This document shows positions 17,601-24,563 of a stretch of DNA of 34,209 nucleotides, piece by piece. The notes under the pieces are model-generated. The model was given only the letters and a program-made list of their open reading frames with translations. It did no database searches and had not been told where the DNA came from. How positions within the stretch are numbered: position 1 is the first letter of the stretch; every line of letters starts with the position of its first letter. The position numbers and the translations under genes were made by a program. Source of the stretch: a bacterium (GTDB taxonomy: Bacteria; Zhuqueibacterota; Zhuqueibacteria; Residuimicrobiales; Oceaniaggregativiventaceae); contig JAKQNP010000018.1 of the NCBI GenBank assembly GCA_029565675.1, forward strand, positions 1 to 34,209, read 5' to 3'.

Positions 17601-20494
17601 AGATCCGTTTTCGCACCGAGATGCACAACGGATACGATACCGGTAAACTCGACGCCGTGCGAATCGGCAATCGATTTTACAGCGCTTTTCGCTATGGCCA
17701 GGAAGACTGGGCCGCCGAGGGCGACGGCACCATGAGCTGGATCAGCAGCGGCGGACCGGACGACAACGGTTATATCCAGATCGTCGATTGGGGCACAGGC
17801 GACTGGCATTATGCAGCGGCGCCGCCTTCCTGGAGCGGGAACTGGATCGATCTGATCGGCCAAAATATCACCTTTTCCTATCAGACCAACGTTGTCTGTT
17901 GCGGTTATCGCGGCAAAGTCGAAATCAGCAACGAACCGGTCAACCGGCTTTTGCTGACCACCCAGCGTTGGGTCATTCCGCCGGGTGAAAGCGAACAGCT
18001 CACCATCAAAGTGACCGAGCCCCTGGCACAGGATCTCAACGTTTCGCTCAGTTCTTCCAGCACCGCCAACTTTACCATCGCCGCGAGCGCCACCATTCCG
18101 GCCGGACAGACCAGCACCTTCGCCGCCGTGCAGGCAAAATCCGGTGCAGCCGAAGGCGGTTCTTCGGTCATCACCGCCAAGGCCGGCGGCTTTCCGGACG
18201 CGCGCCTCACGCTGACCATCGGCAAAACCGCCGAGCCCGACACCGGCATCGGGGTGCGCATCACCGCCATAGACACGCAAAATTTTCCCGCCATTTCCTG
18301 TTGGGTTACCGCGATCGACAGAAGCGACAACACACCGGTCGATGAGATCACGGCAGTCCAGGTCAGCGTCTCCGAAGACGGTGCGAGCCAGACTGCAACA
18401 ACCGTGAAAAAAACCGGGCCGGGAATGGGCAGCAAAGCTGACATCGTCTTTGTCGTCGATCTCACTCTGGCCACCCAGGATCTGCTGGACAGGTTCGCCG
18501 GCTGGGCCGGCTGCATCGACGAGTGGGCCAGAGACGCGACCGTGGGCATCGACGCCCGCTATGGACTGGTCACCTTTGGCAGCGAAGTGGAAAACACAGC
18601 CGAGTTCAGCAGCGATTTCGCCGAGATCCAGGCCCAAATCAATGGATTGGTTGTTAAATCGAGCCCTGACGGCAAGGCCAATGCCCTGGAAGCGCTGGAA
18701 AAGGCAGCTGAATTTGACTATCGGCCCAATGCCGTCCGCCTGGTGGTTCTGATCACCGACAAGCCCTATTATCAAGCAGGACAGGCCGGTGCCGGGCAAA
18801 CCGACTTGACAACTTATGAGATAGCGCTGAAGCTCTATCTGAAAGAAATCATCCCCATGGTCCTGGCGCCGGATCAACCCGATTTCCGCGGTCTGGTGGA
18901 GGAAGCAGGCGGATTGTTCTTCAAATTGGACATCGATCGATTGTCCACCACCCTCTGTCTGATCGGCCGCATCCTCGGCAGCCAGACCGTCATCACCTAT
19001 GTGAGCAGCGACAAGCAGCCGGATGACGGTGTGCGCAAACTGAAGGTGACCATCACGCACAATGGGCAGACCCATGTCGCCGAAACCCTGTTCGTGGTCG
19101 GATCCGCCCGGGTGGCCGTCACCCCAGCCGATATCATCGGACGCGTCGGCGCCTCCTTTGAAGTCGCAGTCGAGACGACGAGCATGGTCGATCTCGGCAT
19201 GGCGCACTTTTATCTGCAATACGATGCGGCCAAAATCAAGGCCGAACAGATCGTCGAAGGCGATTTTCTCTCCCAGGGCGGGGCATCGACCACCTTTGTG
19301 GCGGATATCGAACCGACCAATTCGCGCATCGACATCACCGCAACCCGCTTCGACAGCCAACAGATCGGCGCCAGCGGCAGCGGCGTCCTGTGCCGAGTCC
19401 GTTTCACGGTGCTCGTCGAGAATTGCGCCAGCACCCTGACCCTGTCGGCCGCGGAACGCGTCTTTAAAAAGCTCAACGATACCGTCATCCCGGTCACAAC
19501 CGCCGGGGCGACCCTTCACCCCATATCCACCGGCGGCCAGTCCGATTTGCTGGGCGATTTCAATGAGGATCTGGATATCGACACCCACGACTTTGCGCTG
19601 CTGGCCACCTACTGGAAACCGGCCAACACCGCCACCGGCGACATCGGCCCGGCGACCGGCACGCCGCCGTTTCTCGCCGTTTCGCCCGACAATGTGGTCA
19701 ATTTTGAAGATCTCTTTGTCTTTACCCGCATGTGGAACTGGTACCATGCCAATCTTTCCGCCTACCCAAACAACGCGCCTCTGCAAAAATCGCCGGTCAT
19801 AACCAGCCAGTGGCAGCTGTTGAACGGCTCGACTGCGGCTGCGACGCTGGAATGCGCCCTGCTGGCGCAAAATGTGCAAGATGCGGCCATGGGGCATCTG
19901 GTGGTGCGCTATCCGGCTGAGGCCTGGAACCTCATCGAGGCCGCACCGGGAGAAGTGCTGGGCGAAGCGCCGGTCTGGCTCGTGGAGCACGACGAAAAAA
20001 CCGGCACCATCGACATCGCCCTGGCGCAGCTGGCAGAAAGCGGCGAAACCACCACCTGGGCAGGCAGCGGCTCGCTCCTGCTTCTCACCCTCGCGCCAAA
20101 GAACTCGGCAACCGGCGAATTGCGTGCCGAAACCATCGATCTGCGCAATCCGGACGGGCAGCCGATAGCGGTGCTGCAAGCGGAGCATCTGTCCCTGGCA
20201 GTCGATTCTCAACCGCTGCAATTCCGCCTCGAGCCCAACTATCCCAACCCCTTCAACAACCGCACAAGGTTGGCGTTCAGCGTGCCGCAGCAGTCGCAGG
20301 TCACCATTCAAATCTTCGATGTGCTGGGCAGACCGGTGAAGGAACTGGTCGATCAGACCTACCAGGCCGGTCAATATTCGGTGGATTGGCAGGGTATGGA
20401 TGCGGAAGGCCGGGCAGTGGGCAGCGGCATCTACTGGATCCGCATGCGAAGCGGGACTTTTGAACAGAGCCGGCGGATTCTGTTGCTGAAGTAG
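14651..20494 (+). CDS. Giant secreted multidomain protein: photosystem II stability-factor-like repeats, duplicated laminin-B-like units, PPC domains, VWA, cohesin, dockerin-like, sorting tail
   Basis: This 1947-residue secreted protein begins with a signal peptide (residues 1-22). Residues 23-320 hold BNR/Ycf48-like repeats (ADSLNMWVAGNGSTLIKTND, GKTW, GWAVGDRGLLLKS). Residues 331-580 and 941-1190 are two copies of a unit whose second part resembles a laminin-B domain (DWAAEGDGTMTWINSGG, GDWHWAVAPPAWSGDW). Between them, residues 586-937 contain three PPC-type domains, two opening with EPND. Residues about 1261-1455 form a VWA-like domain (ADIVFVVD) with a degenerate metal site. A cohesin-like domain (about 1486-1627), dockerin-like module (about 1631-1703, GDFNEDLDIDTHDFALL), second cohesin-like domain (about 1717-1850) and FlgD/Por-type tail (1857-1947, PNYPNPFN...SGIYWIRM) follow. 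ATG at 14651 has AGAGGA upstream. Tail type suggests T9SS-like export. Confidence 0.9.
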   Translation: MNKVIHFGLALVLALSAELSAAYLNAIGAADSLNMWVAGNGSTLIKTNDGGKTWQQIKTAPDNSYEDIYVRNAQSIVTAGMTKHNPNDPNATPYSIYFLVNETTDDGKNWTESIGGDGKYVYCKAISGTWNQEENREVLVAALNVGSLVYSAGTKGGFQQWTPAYEKIGHAIQDVHLLGNYGWAVGDRGLLLKSYDYGKNWYAKKSQVTSDVVALHFADIDHGWAVTFGGEVISTVDAGETWSVQKIDDDLLTGVHFCDAQNGIVVGANGQVYHTVDGGQIWQKIDLNLTTWVGFFDVVMLHPGKAWAVGPDDVVMPIFLAGNSLPAVDPQTISAIWGPPDQLNVWQTFTVPLTASTFGVDDATFAGVLANVSKIRFRTEMMDGADTGKLDSVRIGNRFFSDFRLGQDDWAAEGDGTMTWINSGGADGNGFIQISDWASGDWHWAVAPPAWSGDWTGLIGQNITFAYQTDNWCCGYTGAIEISNEPINRLLLTTPRWTLPPGSSEQLTLRLSNALAENLAIQLDSSNPASFTVEASATIPAGQTSTNVTVATPSDAVDGSFSVITASAAGFPAARLTLTIDQAAAENIIAPNATYNGTLAGQVRVYYAVPVTADGNLSVTLTPTQSANIQLMLCTPEKIEIIRSDSWGNPLTLNVNGLKPDTYFISLWGYYAGDSKIAFSLKTQFAVAALQNDVEPNDTFTAAKILSLNNQVTGHIGYDGRWTGNPADLVDWWQITTVQDGALTVTLSQIEDDNLQLAIYRPDGSTEMIRQDTWGDTTSLTINNVRNGTFFVRVYRYSTNFTPYTLQNTFAPAASDNDPEPNDSVATASELVLAKTVTGHLGYDGYRELLGKDTVDWWHFTLSETKDLKIKLTQNAAANLRMQLYKADGVTVVHNGSDTWGAGYEMNVANAAAAKYYLRIMTYGIHDSYSLTIGAPTTEPQTLSADWGPPDQMNTWQTFTIPLTASTFGVDDATFAGVLAGVSKIRFRTEMHNGYDTGKLDAVRIGNRFYSAFRYGQEDWAAEGDGTMSWISSGGPDDNGYIQIVDWGTGDWHYAAAPPSWSGNWIDLIGQNITFSYQTNVVCCGYRGKVEISNEPVNRLLLTTQRWVIPPGESEQLTIKVTEPLAQDLNVSLSSSSTANFTIAASATIPAGQTSTFAAVQAKSGAAEGGSSVITAKAGGFPDARLTLTIGKTAEPDTGIGVRITAIDTQNFPAISCWVTAIDRSDNTPVDEITAVQVSVSEDGASQTATTVKKTGPGMGSKADIVFVVDLTLATQDLLDRFAGWAGCIDEWARDATVGIDARYGLVTFGSEVENTAEFSSDFAEIQAQINGLVVKSSPDGKANALEALEKAAEFDYRPNAVRLVVLITDKPYYQAGQAGAGQTDLTTYEIALKLYLKEIIPMVLAPDQPDFRGLVEEAGGLFFKLDIDRLSTTLCLIGRILGSQTVITYVSSDKQPDDGVRKLKVTITHNGQTHVAETLFVVGSARVAVTPADIIGRVGASFEVAVETTSMVDLGMAHFYLQYDAAKIKAEQIVEGDFLSQGGASTTFVADIEPTNSRIDITATRFDSQQIGASGSGVLCRVRFTVLVENCASTLTLSAAERVFKKLNDTVIPVTTAGATLHPISTGGQSDLLGDFNEDLDIDTHDFALLATYWKPANTATGDIGPATGTPPFLAVSPDNVVNFEDLFVFTRMWNWYHANLSAYPNNAPLQKSPVITSQWQLLNGSTAAATLECALLAQNVQDAAMGHLVVRYPAEAWNLIEAAPGEVLGEAPVWLVEHDEKTGTIDIALAQLAESGETTTWAGSGSLLLLTLAPKNSATGELRAETIDLRNPDGQPIAVLQAEHLSLAVDSQPLQFRLEPNYPNPFNNRTRLAFSVPQQSQVTIQIFDVLGRPVKELVDQTYQAGQYSVDWQGMDAEGRAVGSGIYWIRMRSGTFEQSRRILLLK
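15641..16390 (+). repeat. Intragenic duplication, copy 1 (laminin-B-like unit)
   Basis: This 750-bp segment of the giant gene recurs at 17471-18220 at a constant offset of 1830 bp at every checkpoint I compared, so no net insertion or deletion separates the copies. In 15661-15720 against 17491-17550 I count 8 mismatches in 60. It encodes the jelly-roll-like strands, the laminin-B-like part and the following beta domain ending LTLTI. Confidence 0.93.
17471..18220 (+). repeat. Intragenic duplication, copy 2 (laminin-B-like unit)
   Basis: This is the second copy of the 750-bp unit at 15641-16390. Both copies keep the CCGY motif, the EISNEP strand and the RLLLTT linker. Differences are mostly silent or conservative. 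The copies are separated by the three PPC-type domains. Confidence 0.93.
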
Positions 20495-20501
20495 ATCATT
20501 C

Positions 20502-20535
20502 GGGTGGTGTCCCGCACGGGACACCACCCTTTTTT
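20502..20535 (+). terminator. Strong rho-independent terminator after the giant gene
   Basis: A perfect 12-bp stem, arm GGGTGGTGTCCC (20502-20513), loop GCAC and the complementary arm (20518-20529), is followed by six T. It starts 7 nt after the stop codon. Its core GTGTCCC/GGGACAC is shared with other intergenic hairpins in this window. Confidence 0.93.
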
Positions 20536-20591
20536 ATTTTCAGAAGAGAAAATGTGCAGAACGGGCGCAACCGCGCGAATGCGGGTCTGCC

Positions 20592-20771
20592 TTATTCATA
20601 GCGAAGTTGATTCCATTGCTGATATTTGGCGACCTGGGGAATGTTTTGCGCCAGGAAAGAGATGATCTTTTTCCATTCGGCAAAATACGCCTGGCCGGTA
20701 TTGCGGCAAACGTGCTGCTGATGAAAATGGAAAAGGTGCGCCAGCGGACCGGTCCTGCGCCTGCACCGCCG
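20592..20771 (-). other. Short open stretch after the dGTPase gene, possible remnant coding sequence
   Basis: Past the dGTPase stop codon a shifted minus-strand frame reads through to TAA at 20592, with protein-like content (LAHLFHFHQQHVCRNTGQAY, then FAEWKKIISFLAQNIPQVAK and WNQLRYE). There is no good start codon or ribosome-binding site of its own. I do not recognise the family. It may be the tail of a decayed gene or chance. Confidence 0.3.
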
Positions 20772-20772
20772 C

Positions 20773-22041
20773 TCAAACCAAATCCACAATCGAGCCAAAA
20801 TCGGGATCAAAAAGTCGCTTATAGGTGCGGATGGCAAAGCCGTCGGTCATGGAAGCGAGATAGTCGCACAACCAGCGCGCCCTTTTTTGCCGGTCGGTTT
20901 CCTGGCGCACCAGTTGCTCATAGGAAGGCGGCAACAATTTTAACGGTGCGTTTGCCTGCTCCAGGTAGTTTTCCGCAAAGGCTGCGAACAGGCGGGTGAG
21001 GATGCGGTCTTCTTTGTACTCGAGTTGGTAGATTTGCGGGGCTTGAAAAACCAGGTCCCACGACAGCTTCTTGTACAATTCGGCTTGCGCCGCGATCTGC
21101 GGATCGATCTCCAGCACATAGCGATAGCGCTGCGTCAAATCATCCATAAACGTCGACCGCTTCGCCAAACGGCAGGCGCGGATAAACACGCCAATATGAA
21201 ACGAGAAGGAGCGGTTGACCCGGCGCGCCCGGATGGCGTGCAGGAGCTGGTTCACGTGTTCGGCGTCACCTGCGCTCAGGTTATGCTCACTTCCCCACCG
21301 CTCGATATTCTCGATGGCCAAAAAACCGGCATTGATGCCGTCCACGATATCGTTGATCGAATAGGCGGTATCATCCGCCCAGTCCATGATCTGGCACTCG
21401 ATGCTGCGAAATTGATCCCGCGTTTTGCCGGGCGGCAATTCCGCCGGGAAATCGCGGCCGGCAAAGACAAAATCGAGACAGCGCTGCTGGTCGTCGTAGA
21501 TGAAATGGTTGACCGGGTGATCGAGAAAGCGAAACAGGGTCTTGTACTTGAGGATGCCGTCGAGAAAGCCGCGGGTGGGGTTCATACCCGATCGGCCCGA
21601 GGTCTCCGAATAGATGGTCTCGGTGAGAATGCGCAAAGTCTGGGCATTGCCCTCAAAGCCGCCATAGTCCTGCATCAGGAGGTTGAGGGTTTTTTCCCCG
21701 GCATGGCCAAAAGGCGGGTGGCCCAGATCATGCGACAGACAGATCGCTTCCACCAGGTCGGCATCGATGAAACGATCCGGACTCAACTCGGCGCTGCTCT
21801 GCTGCAAAAACTGGCAAATCGCGCGGCCGATCTGGGCGACTTCCAGGGAATGGGTCAAACGGGTGCGATAGAAATCATACTCGCCGGACATGAACACCTG
21901 GGTTTTTGCCTGCAAACGGCGAAAGGCAGAGGTATAGAGAATCCGGTCGCGATCTTTTTGGAACGGCGTGCGAATGTCATTCGTGCGCGGCCGATCGATG
22001 CACTCGAAATCGAAATCGCTGTAAAAGGTATTGGTCGGCAT
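20773..22041 (-). CDS. dGTPase-like HD-domain deoxynucleoside triphosphate triphosphohydrolase
   Basis: This is a 422-residue HD-superfamily protein related to Dgt, which removes tripolyphosphate from dGTP or other dNTPs. It shows RTPFQKDRDRILYTSAFRRLQAKTQVF in two overlapping family blocks near the N-terminus, the first metal histidine in RLTHSLEVAQIGRAI, the HD pair in ICLSHDLGHPPFGHAGE and the late aspartate in MDWADDTAYSINDIVDG. The chosen ATG (complement of 22039-22041) follows an AGGA Shine-Dalgarno; the frame is open 21 codons upstream. The end RTYKRLFDPDFGSIVDLV is a little longer than usual. Substrate preference cannot be read from the sequence. Confidence 0.93.
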   Translation of the reverse strand: MPTNTFYSDFDFECIDRPRTNDIRTPFQKDRDRILYTSAFRRLQAKTQVFMSGEYDFYRTRLTHSLEVAQIGRAICQFLQQSSAELSPDRFIDADLVEAICLSHDLGHPPFGHAGEKTLNLLMQDYGGFEGNAQTLRILTETIYSETSGRSGMNPTRGFLDGILKYKTLFRFLDHPVNHFIYDDQQRCLDFVFAGRDFPAELPPGKTRDQFRSIECQIMDWADDTAYSINDIVDGINAGFLAIENIERWGSEHNLSAGDAEHVNQLLHAIRARRVNRSFSFHIGVFIRACRLAKRSTFMDDLTQRYRYVLEIDPQIAAQAELYKKLSWDLVFQAPQIYQLEYKEDRILTRLFAAFAENYLEQANAPLKLLPPSYEQLVRQETDRQKRARWLCDYLASMTDGFAIRTYKRLFDPDFGSIVDLV

Positions 22042-22094
22042 GGGTTCAGGTCCTGCTCGTCGTTTCTGCGCCCGCTTGTCCAGTCCATAAACGA

Positions 22095-22130
22095 AACAGG
22101 GCAACCATCTGTTGTTGATTGCCCTGTTTT
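22095..22130. terminator. Hairpin terminator downstream of the outer-membrane protein gene
   Basis: A perfect 10-bp inverted repeat, arm AACAGGGCAA (22095-22104) and TTGCCCTGTT (22119-22128), lies just past the stop codon of the barrel gene (22139, minus). The T-run is TTTT on the plus side and only TTT on the minus side. Orientation favours termination of the minus-strand barrel transcript. Confidence 0.6.
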
Positions 22131-22138
22131 AGCATTGA

Positions 22139-22858
22139 TCAAAAGGCCAGCGATACACCCAGCCGGTAGTTGAGCAAATCGGTGGTCGATTCGCTCGGAT
22201 GATAGATCACCTTGCCGTTCTCGGTGCGCTCGACATCGCCTTTTTTAAGATAGGCTGCTTTGCCGCCTTTGAGGTAATGAACGCCGAAATCGATGAAAAC
22301 GCTGCTGAGCTTCTTTTCTTCAGTATCATCCAGAGTGATCGAGCGGTTCCAGACATTGACCATGATCCCGCCGCCGCCGCCATAGGAAAACGCCGAATCG
22401 TCATAATTGGTCGAGGTGGCGACATCGTCATCGAATTCAAAATCCTCACTGCGGATGCTCGTGTCGGTCCACAAATAATTTATCCCCACCAGGCCGTCCA
22501 TATAGGGACGCAGAAAACCTTGTTGCGGTTGAATGCGCAAAAGCAGATGCGCCAGCAAGATGTTGTTGCTGGTGGTCACATCGACGGTAACATCGGGAAT
22601 CGTAAGACTGAACGGCTCGTTGCGCGTCTCGCTGCCATAGACCAGAAAGCCGAGTGAACCGCCGACCAGAAACGGTGTCTGGCTGAAATTGTATAAAAAG
22701 TTGGCGTCCAGGCCGAATCCCGGGTTATCGACTTCATCGCCGAATTCACCCTGCGGAACTCCCAGCTGGAAATGGATCCCGGTTTGAAATGCGGCCTGGC
22801 CGAACAAAGGCAGCACCAGCGCAACCAACAGCAGAGCAACAAGATTTACCGATTTCAT
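22139..22858 (-). CDS. Small outer-membrane beta-barrel protein
   Basis: This 239-residue protein has a cleavable signal peptide (MKSVNLVALLLVALVLPLFG, cleavage likely near GQA-A). The mature part alternates short glycine-rich beta strands (FQTGIHFQLGVPQGEFGD, GLDANFLYNF, FLVGGSLGFLVYG) with acidic loops and ends LNYRLGVSLAF. A terminal phenylalanine and alternating hydrophobic pattern suggest an OmpA/OmpW-sized 8-strand barrel. I do not recognise a specific family. AGGAA lies 7 nt before the ATG. It is flanked by a hairpin terminator and a 199-nt gene-free stretch (22859-23057) in which I see no clear feature. Confidence 0.8.
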   Translation of the reverse strand: MKSVNLVALLLVALVLPLFGQAAFQTGIHFQLGVPQGEFGDEVDNPGFGLDANFLYNFSQTPFLVGGSLGFLVYGSETRNEPFSLTIPDVTVDVTTSNNILLAHLLLRIQPQQGFLRPYMDGLVGINYLWTDTSIRSEDFEFDDDVATSTNYDDSAFSYGGGGGIMVNVWNRSITLDDTEEKKLSSVFIDFGVHYLKGGKAAYLKKGDVERTENGKVIYHPSESTTDLLNYRLGVSLAF

Positions 22859-23057
22859 TGAATTGTTCCTTTCGTGTCAAATTTGCCTGTCAGAAAAAGA
22901 TCAGGTATGGCTATCCAAAAATCGCCTTTGGGCTTGCTGGCGAGCCATTCGCTCGTTCGCCCGTTTATTTCACTCTTGACAGCAATACGTTTGCTTGGCG
23001 GTAAAGTTACACCGATTGCAACAAAAAAAACAACATCGCTCGATCTGTTTGCGGCGA

Positions 23058-23435
23058 TCAGCCGATCGGCCAAAAAGCTGCGGCGCTGATGATCAGATAG
23101 GCGACAAAAAGTCCGACAAACATCCAGCCGTGCCAGCGGATGGAAAGCTCTGTTTTTCGCAAGCTGGGCAGGAATTGGAAGATCAGCAAAACCAGAACCG
23201 GCAGCAAGCTGGCAAGGTGATGGGCGAATGCAACGGGCATTTTGAGATTGTACGACATGACCAGGCCGCTCAGGTAGAGCAACAACATGGCAACGCGTGC
23301 GGCTTGCGCCAGCAAGGTTTCTGCCGGCGTAATCCGTTCCTTCGAGCGCCGCAACAGCCGCAGGCTCAGGATCAGAGTGAACAAAAGCGCTGCACCCGCC
23401 AGCAGCGGATGGCCGACCTGCAAGAGTTGGTTCAT
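23058..23435 (-). CDS. Four-helix integral membrane protein coupled to the DUF1611 gene
   Basis: This is a 125-residue protein with four hydrophobic helices (about residues 7-27, 45-65, 70-92 and 98-122). Histidines sit in or next to the first, third and fourth helix (VGHPLLAG, FAHHLASL, IRWHGWMF), a pattern seen in small heme-binding or cytochrome b-like proteins; this is only suggestive. I do not recognise the family. Its ATG overlaps the stop codon of the DUF1611 gene (ATGA, 23432-23435), so translation is very likely coupled, and the two products may act together. The frame is open 12 codons upstream, but those lie inside the previous gene. Confidence 0.75.
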   Translation of the reverse strand: MNQLLQVGHPLLAGAALLFTLILSLRLLRRSKERITPAETLLAQAARVAMLLLYLSGLVMSYNLKMPVAFAHHLASLLPVLVLLIFQFLPSLRKTELSIRWHGWMFVGLFVAYLIISAAAFWPIG

Positions 23436-24526
23436 TTCGCTTTTCCTTTGATTTTTTTGCTCTCGATCCATGGCCGCAAAGCGTCGACCAGGGGAGCCGG
23501 TCCCCAGCGCAGCACGTCGGTGACTGCCAGGTCACAGCGATCCCGGATTTCAGCAAGCGCCTGGCGAGCCTGTTCCTCGGAAAGCCCCATGGTATTCAGG
23601 GCGATGCCGACAACCCGGGCCGGGAAAACCGGGGCGCTGATCTGTTCATACAGCGAAATCAGGTCGCGCAGATCGGCTACCGGCGTATCGACCGTGCCGC
23701 GCATGATTCGGCGGTTCACCTGGTGGCACAGAATCAGCACGTGCGGGGCAAATCCGTGCAGCATGCTGAGGGTCACACCTGAATAGAGGGGGTGGGTGAT
23801 GGCGCCCTGGCCTTCGATCAACAGGATATCGCGATCGCGGTTTTCCAGCACCAACCTTTCGGCCGCACCGGCCACGTAATCGGCGATGACATGGTCCATG
23901 GCGATGCCGCGGCCGGAGATGGCGATGCCCGATTGACCGGTGGCCAGGAACTCGGTGGAATATCCCTGGCGGCGCAATTCCCGTTCGATCTCCAAAGCAG
24001 TGACCTTTTTCCCGCAGTTGCAGTCCGAGCCGACCGTATGGACCCGCAATCCGGCATGCTGAACAGCGCGACAGCCGTTGACGCCGATATCGGCCGGCGG
24101 CAACCGCAAATCGATCAGTTCGGCGCCGCTGGCTTTTGCCCGCGTAACCCAATCCTGACGATCGCACAACAAGCTGTGCATGCCGCTGATGACCGCCAAA
24201 CCGCGATCGATGGCGCTCTCGATCAACGACTCCCATTCTTGCGGAACCAGGCCGCCCGCCGGGGTAATCCCCAACAACAGGGCATCAGCTCCCAGCCGGA
24301 TACCGTCATCCAGAGCTGCAACGATGGGAACACCCTGGCCGCATCCCATGAATTCCCCGGCGTCGCCGCCGGCTTTGGTGCTGTCCAACAAGGCCACCAC
24401 CTGCTCCGGACGGTATCGCAACACGCTGGCCGCCAACTTGGCGGGCGTGGGGTGGGTCTGGCCTTCCGTCAAAATGATGTAGCGCCGGTGCAATCCGGAA
24501 TAGGTCTGATTATCCGTTTGGCTCAT
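23432..24526 (-). CDS. DUF1611 / DgcN-type protein
   Basis: This 364-residue protein belongs to the DUF1611 family. Its characterised branch, DgcN, acetylates D-glutamate ahead of DgcA; the usual partner is not present here, so this role is not assured. The N-terminal Rossmann-like half includes QVVALLDSTKAGG and LLLGITPAGG. The C-terminal half has a P-loop-like segment (VGSDCNCGKKVTA, near residues 165-178), where KK replaces the usual KT/KS, then GQSGIAISGRGIAMDHV and LLIEGQGAITHPLYSGV. ATG at 24526 is chosen because the upstream extension overlaps yitT. A GGCCGT/ACGGCC hairpin (24539-24554) sits in the 37-nt gap to yitT. The stop overlaps the start of the 4-TM gene. Confidence 0.87.
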   Translation of the reverse strand: MSQTDNQTYSGLHRRYIILTEGQTHPTPAKLAASVLRYRPEQVVALLDSTKAGGDAGEFMGCGQGVPIVAALDDGIRLGADALLLGITPAGGLVPQEWESLIESAIDRGLAVISGMHSLLCDRQDWVTRAKASGAELIDLRLPPADIGVNGCRAVQHAGLRVHTVGSDCNCGKKVTALEIERELRRQGYSTEFLATGQSGIAISGRGIAMDHVIADYVAGAAERLVLENRDRDILLIEGQGAITHPLYSGVTLSMLHGFAPHVLILCHQVNRRIMRGTVDTPVADLRDLISLYEQISAPVFPARVVGIALNTMGLSEEQARQALAEIRDRCDLAVTDVLRWGPAPLVDALRPWIESKKIKGKAK

Positions 24527-24563
24527 GCAATTGTCCCTGGCCGTCGAAACGGCCGCTGATCGA

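Noticed and set aside
17300-20527. A 1075-codon open frame on the minus strand opposite the giant gene
   Set aside because: It mirrors the codon structure of the plus-strand gene, which has a signal peptide and recognisable domains in order; the antisense product has no domain or ribosome-binding site I can recognise. It is a shadow frame of GC-rich coding DNA.
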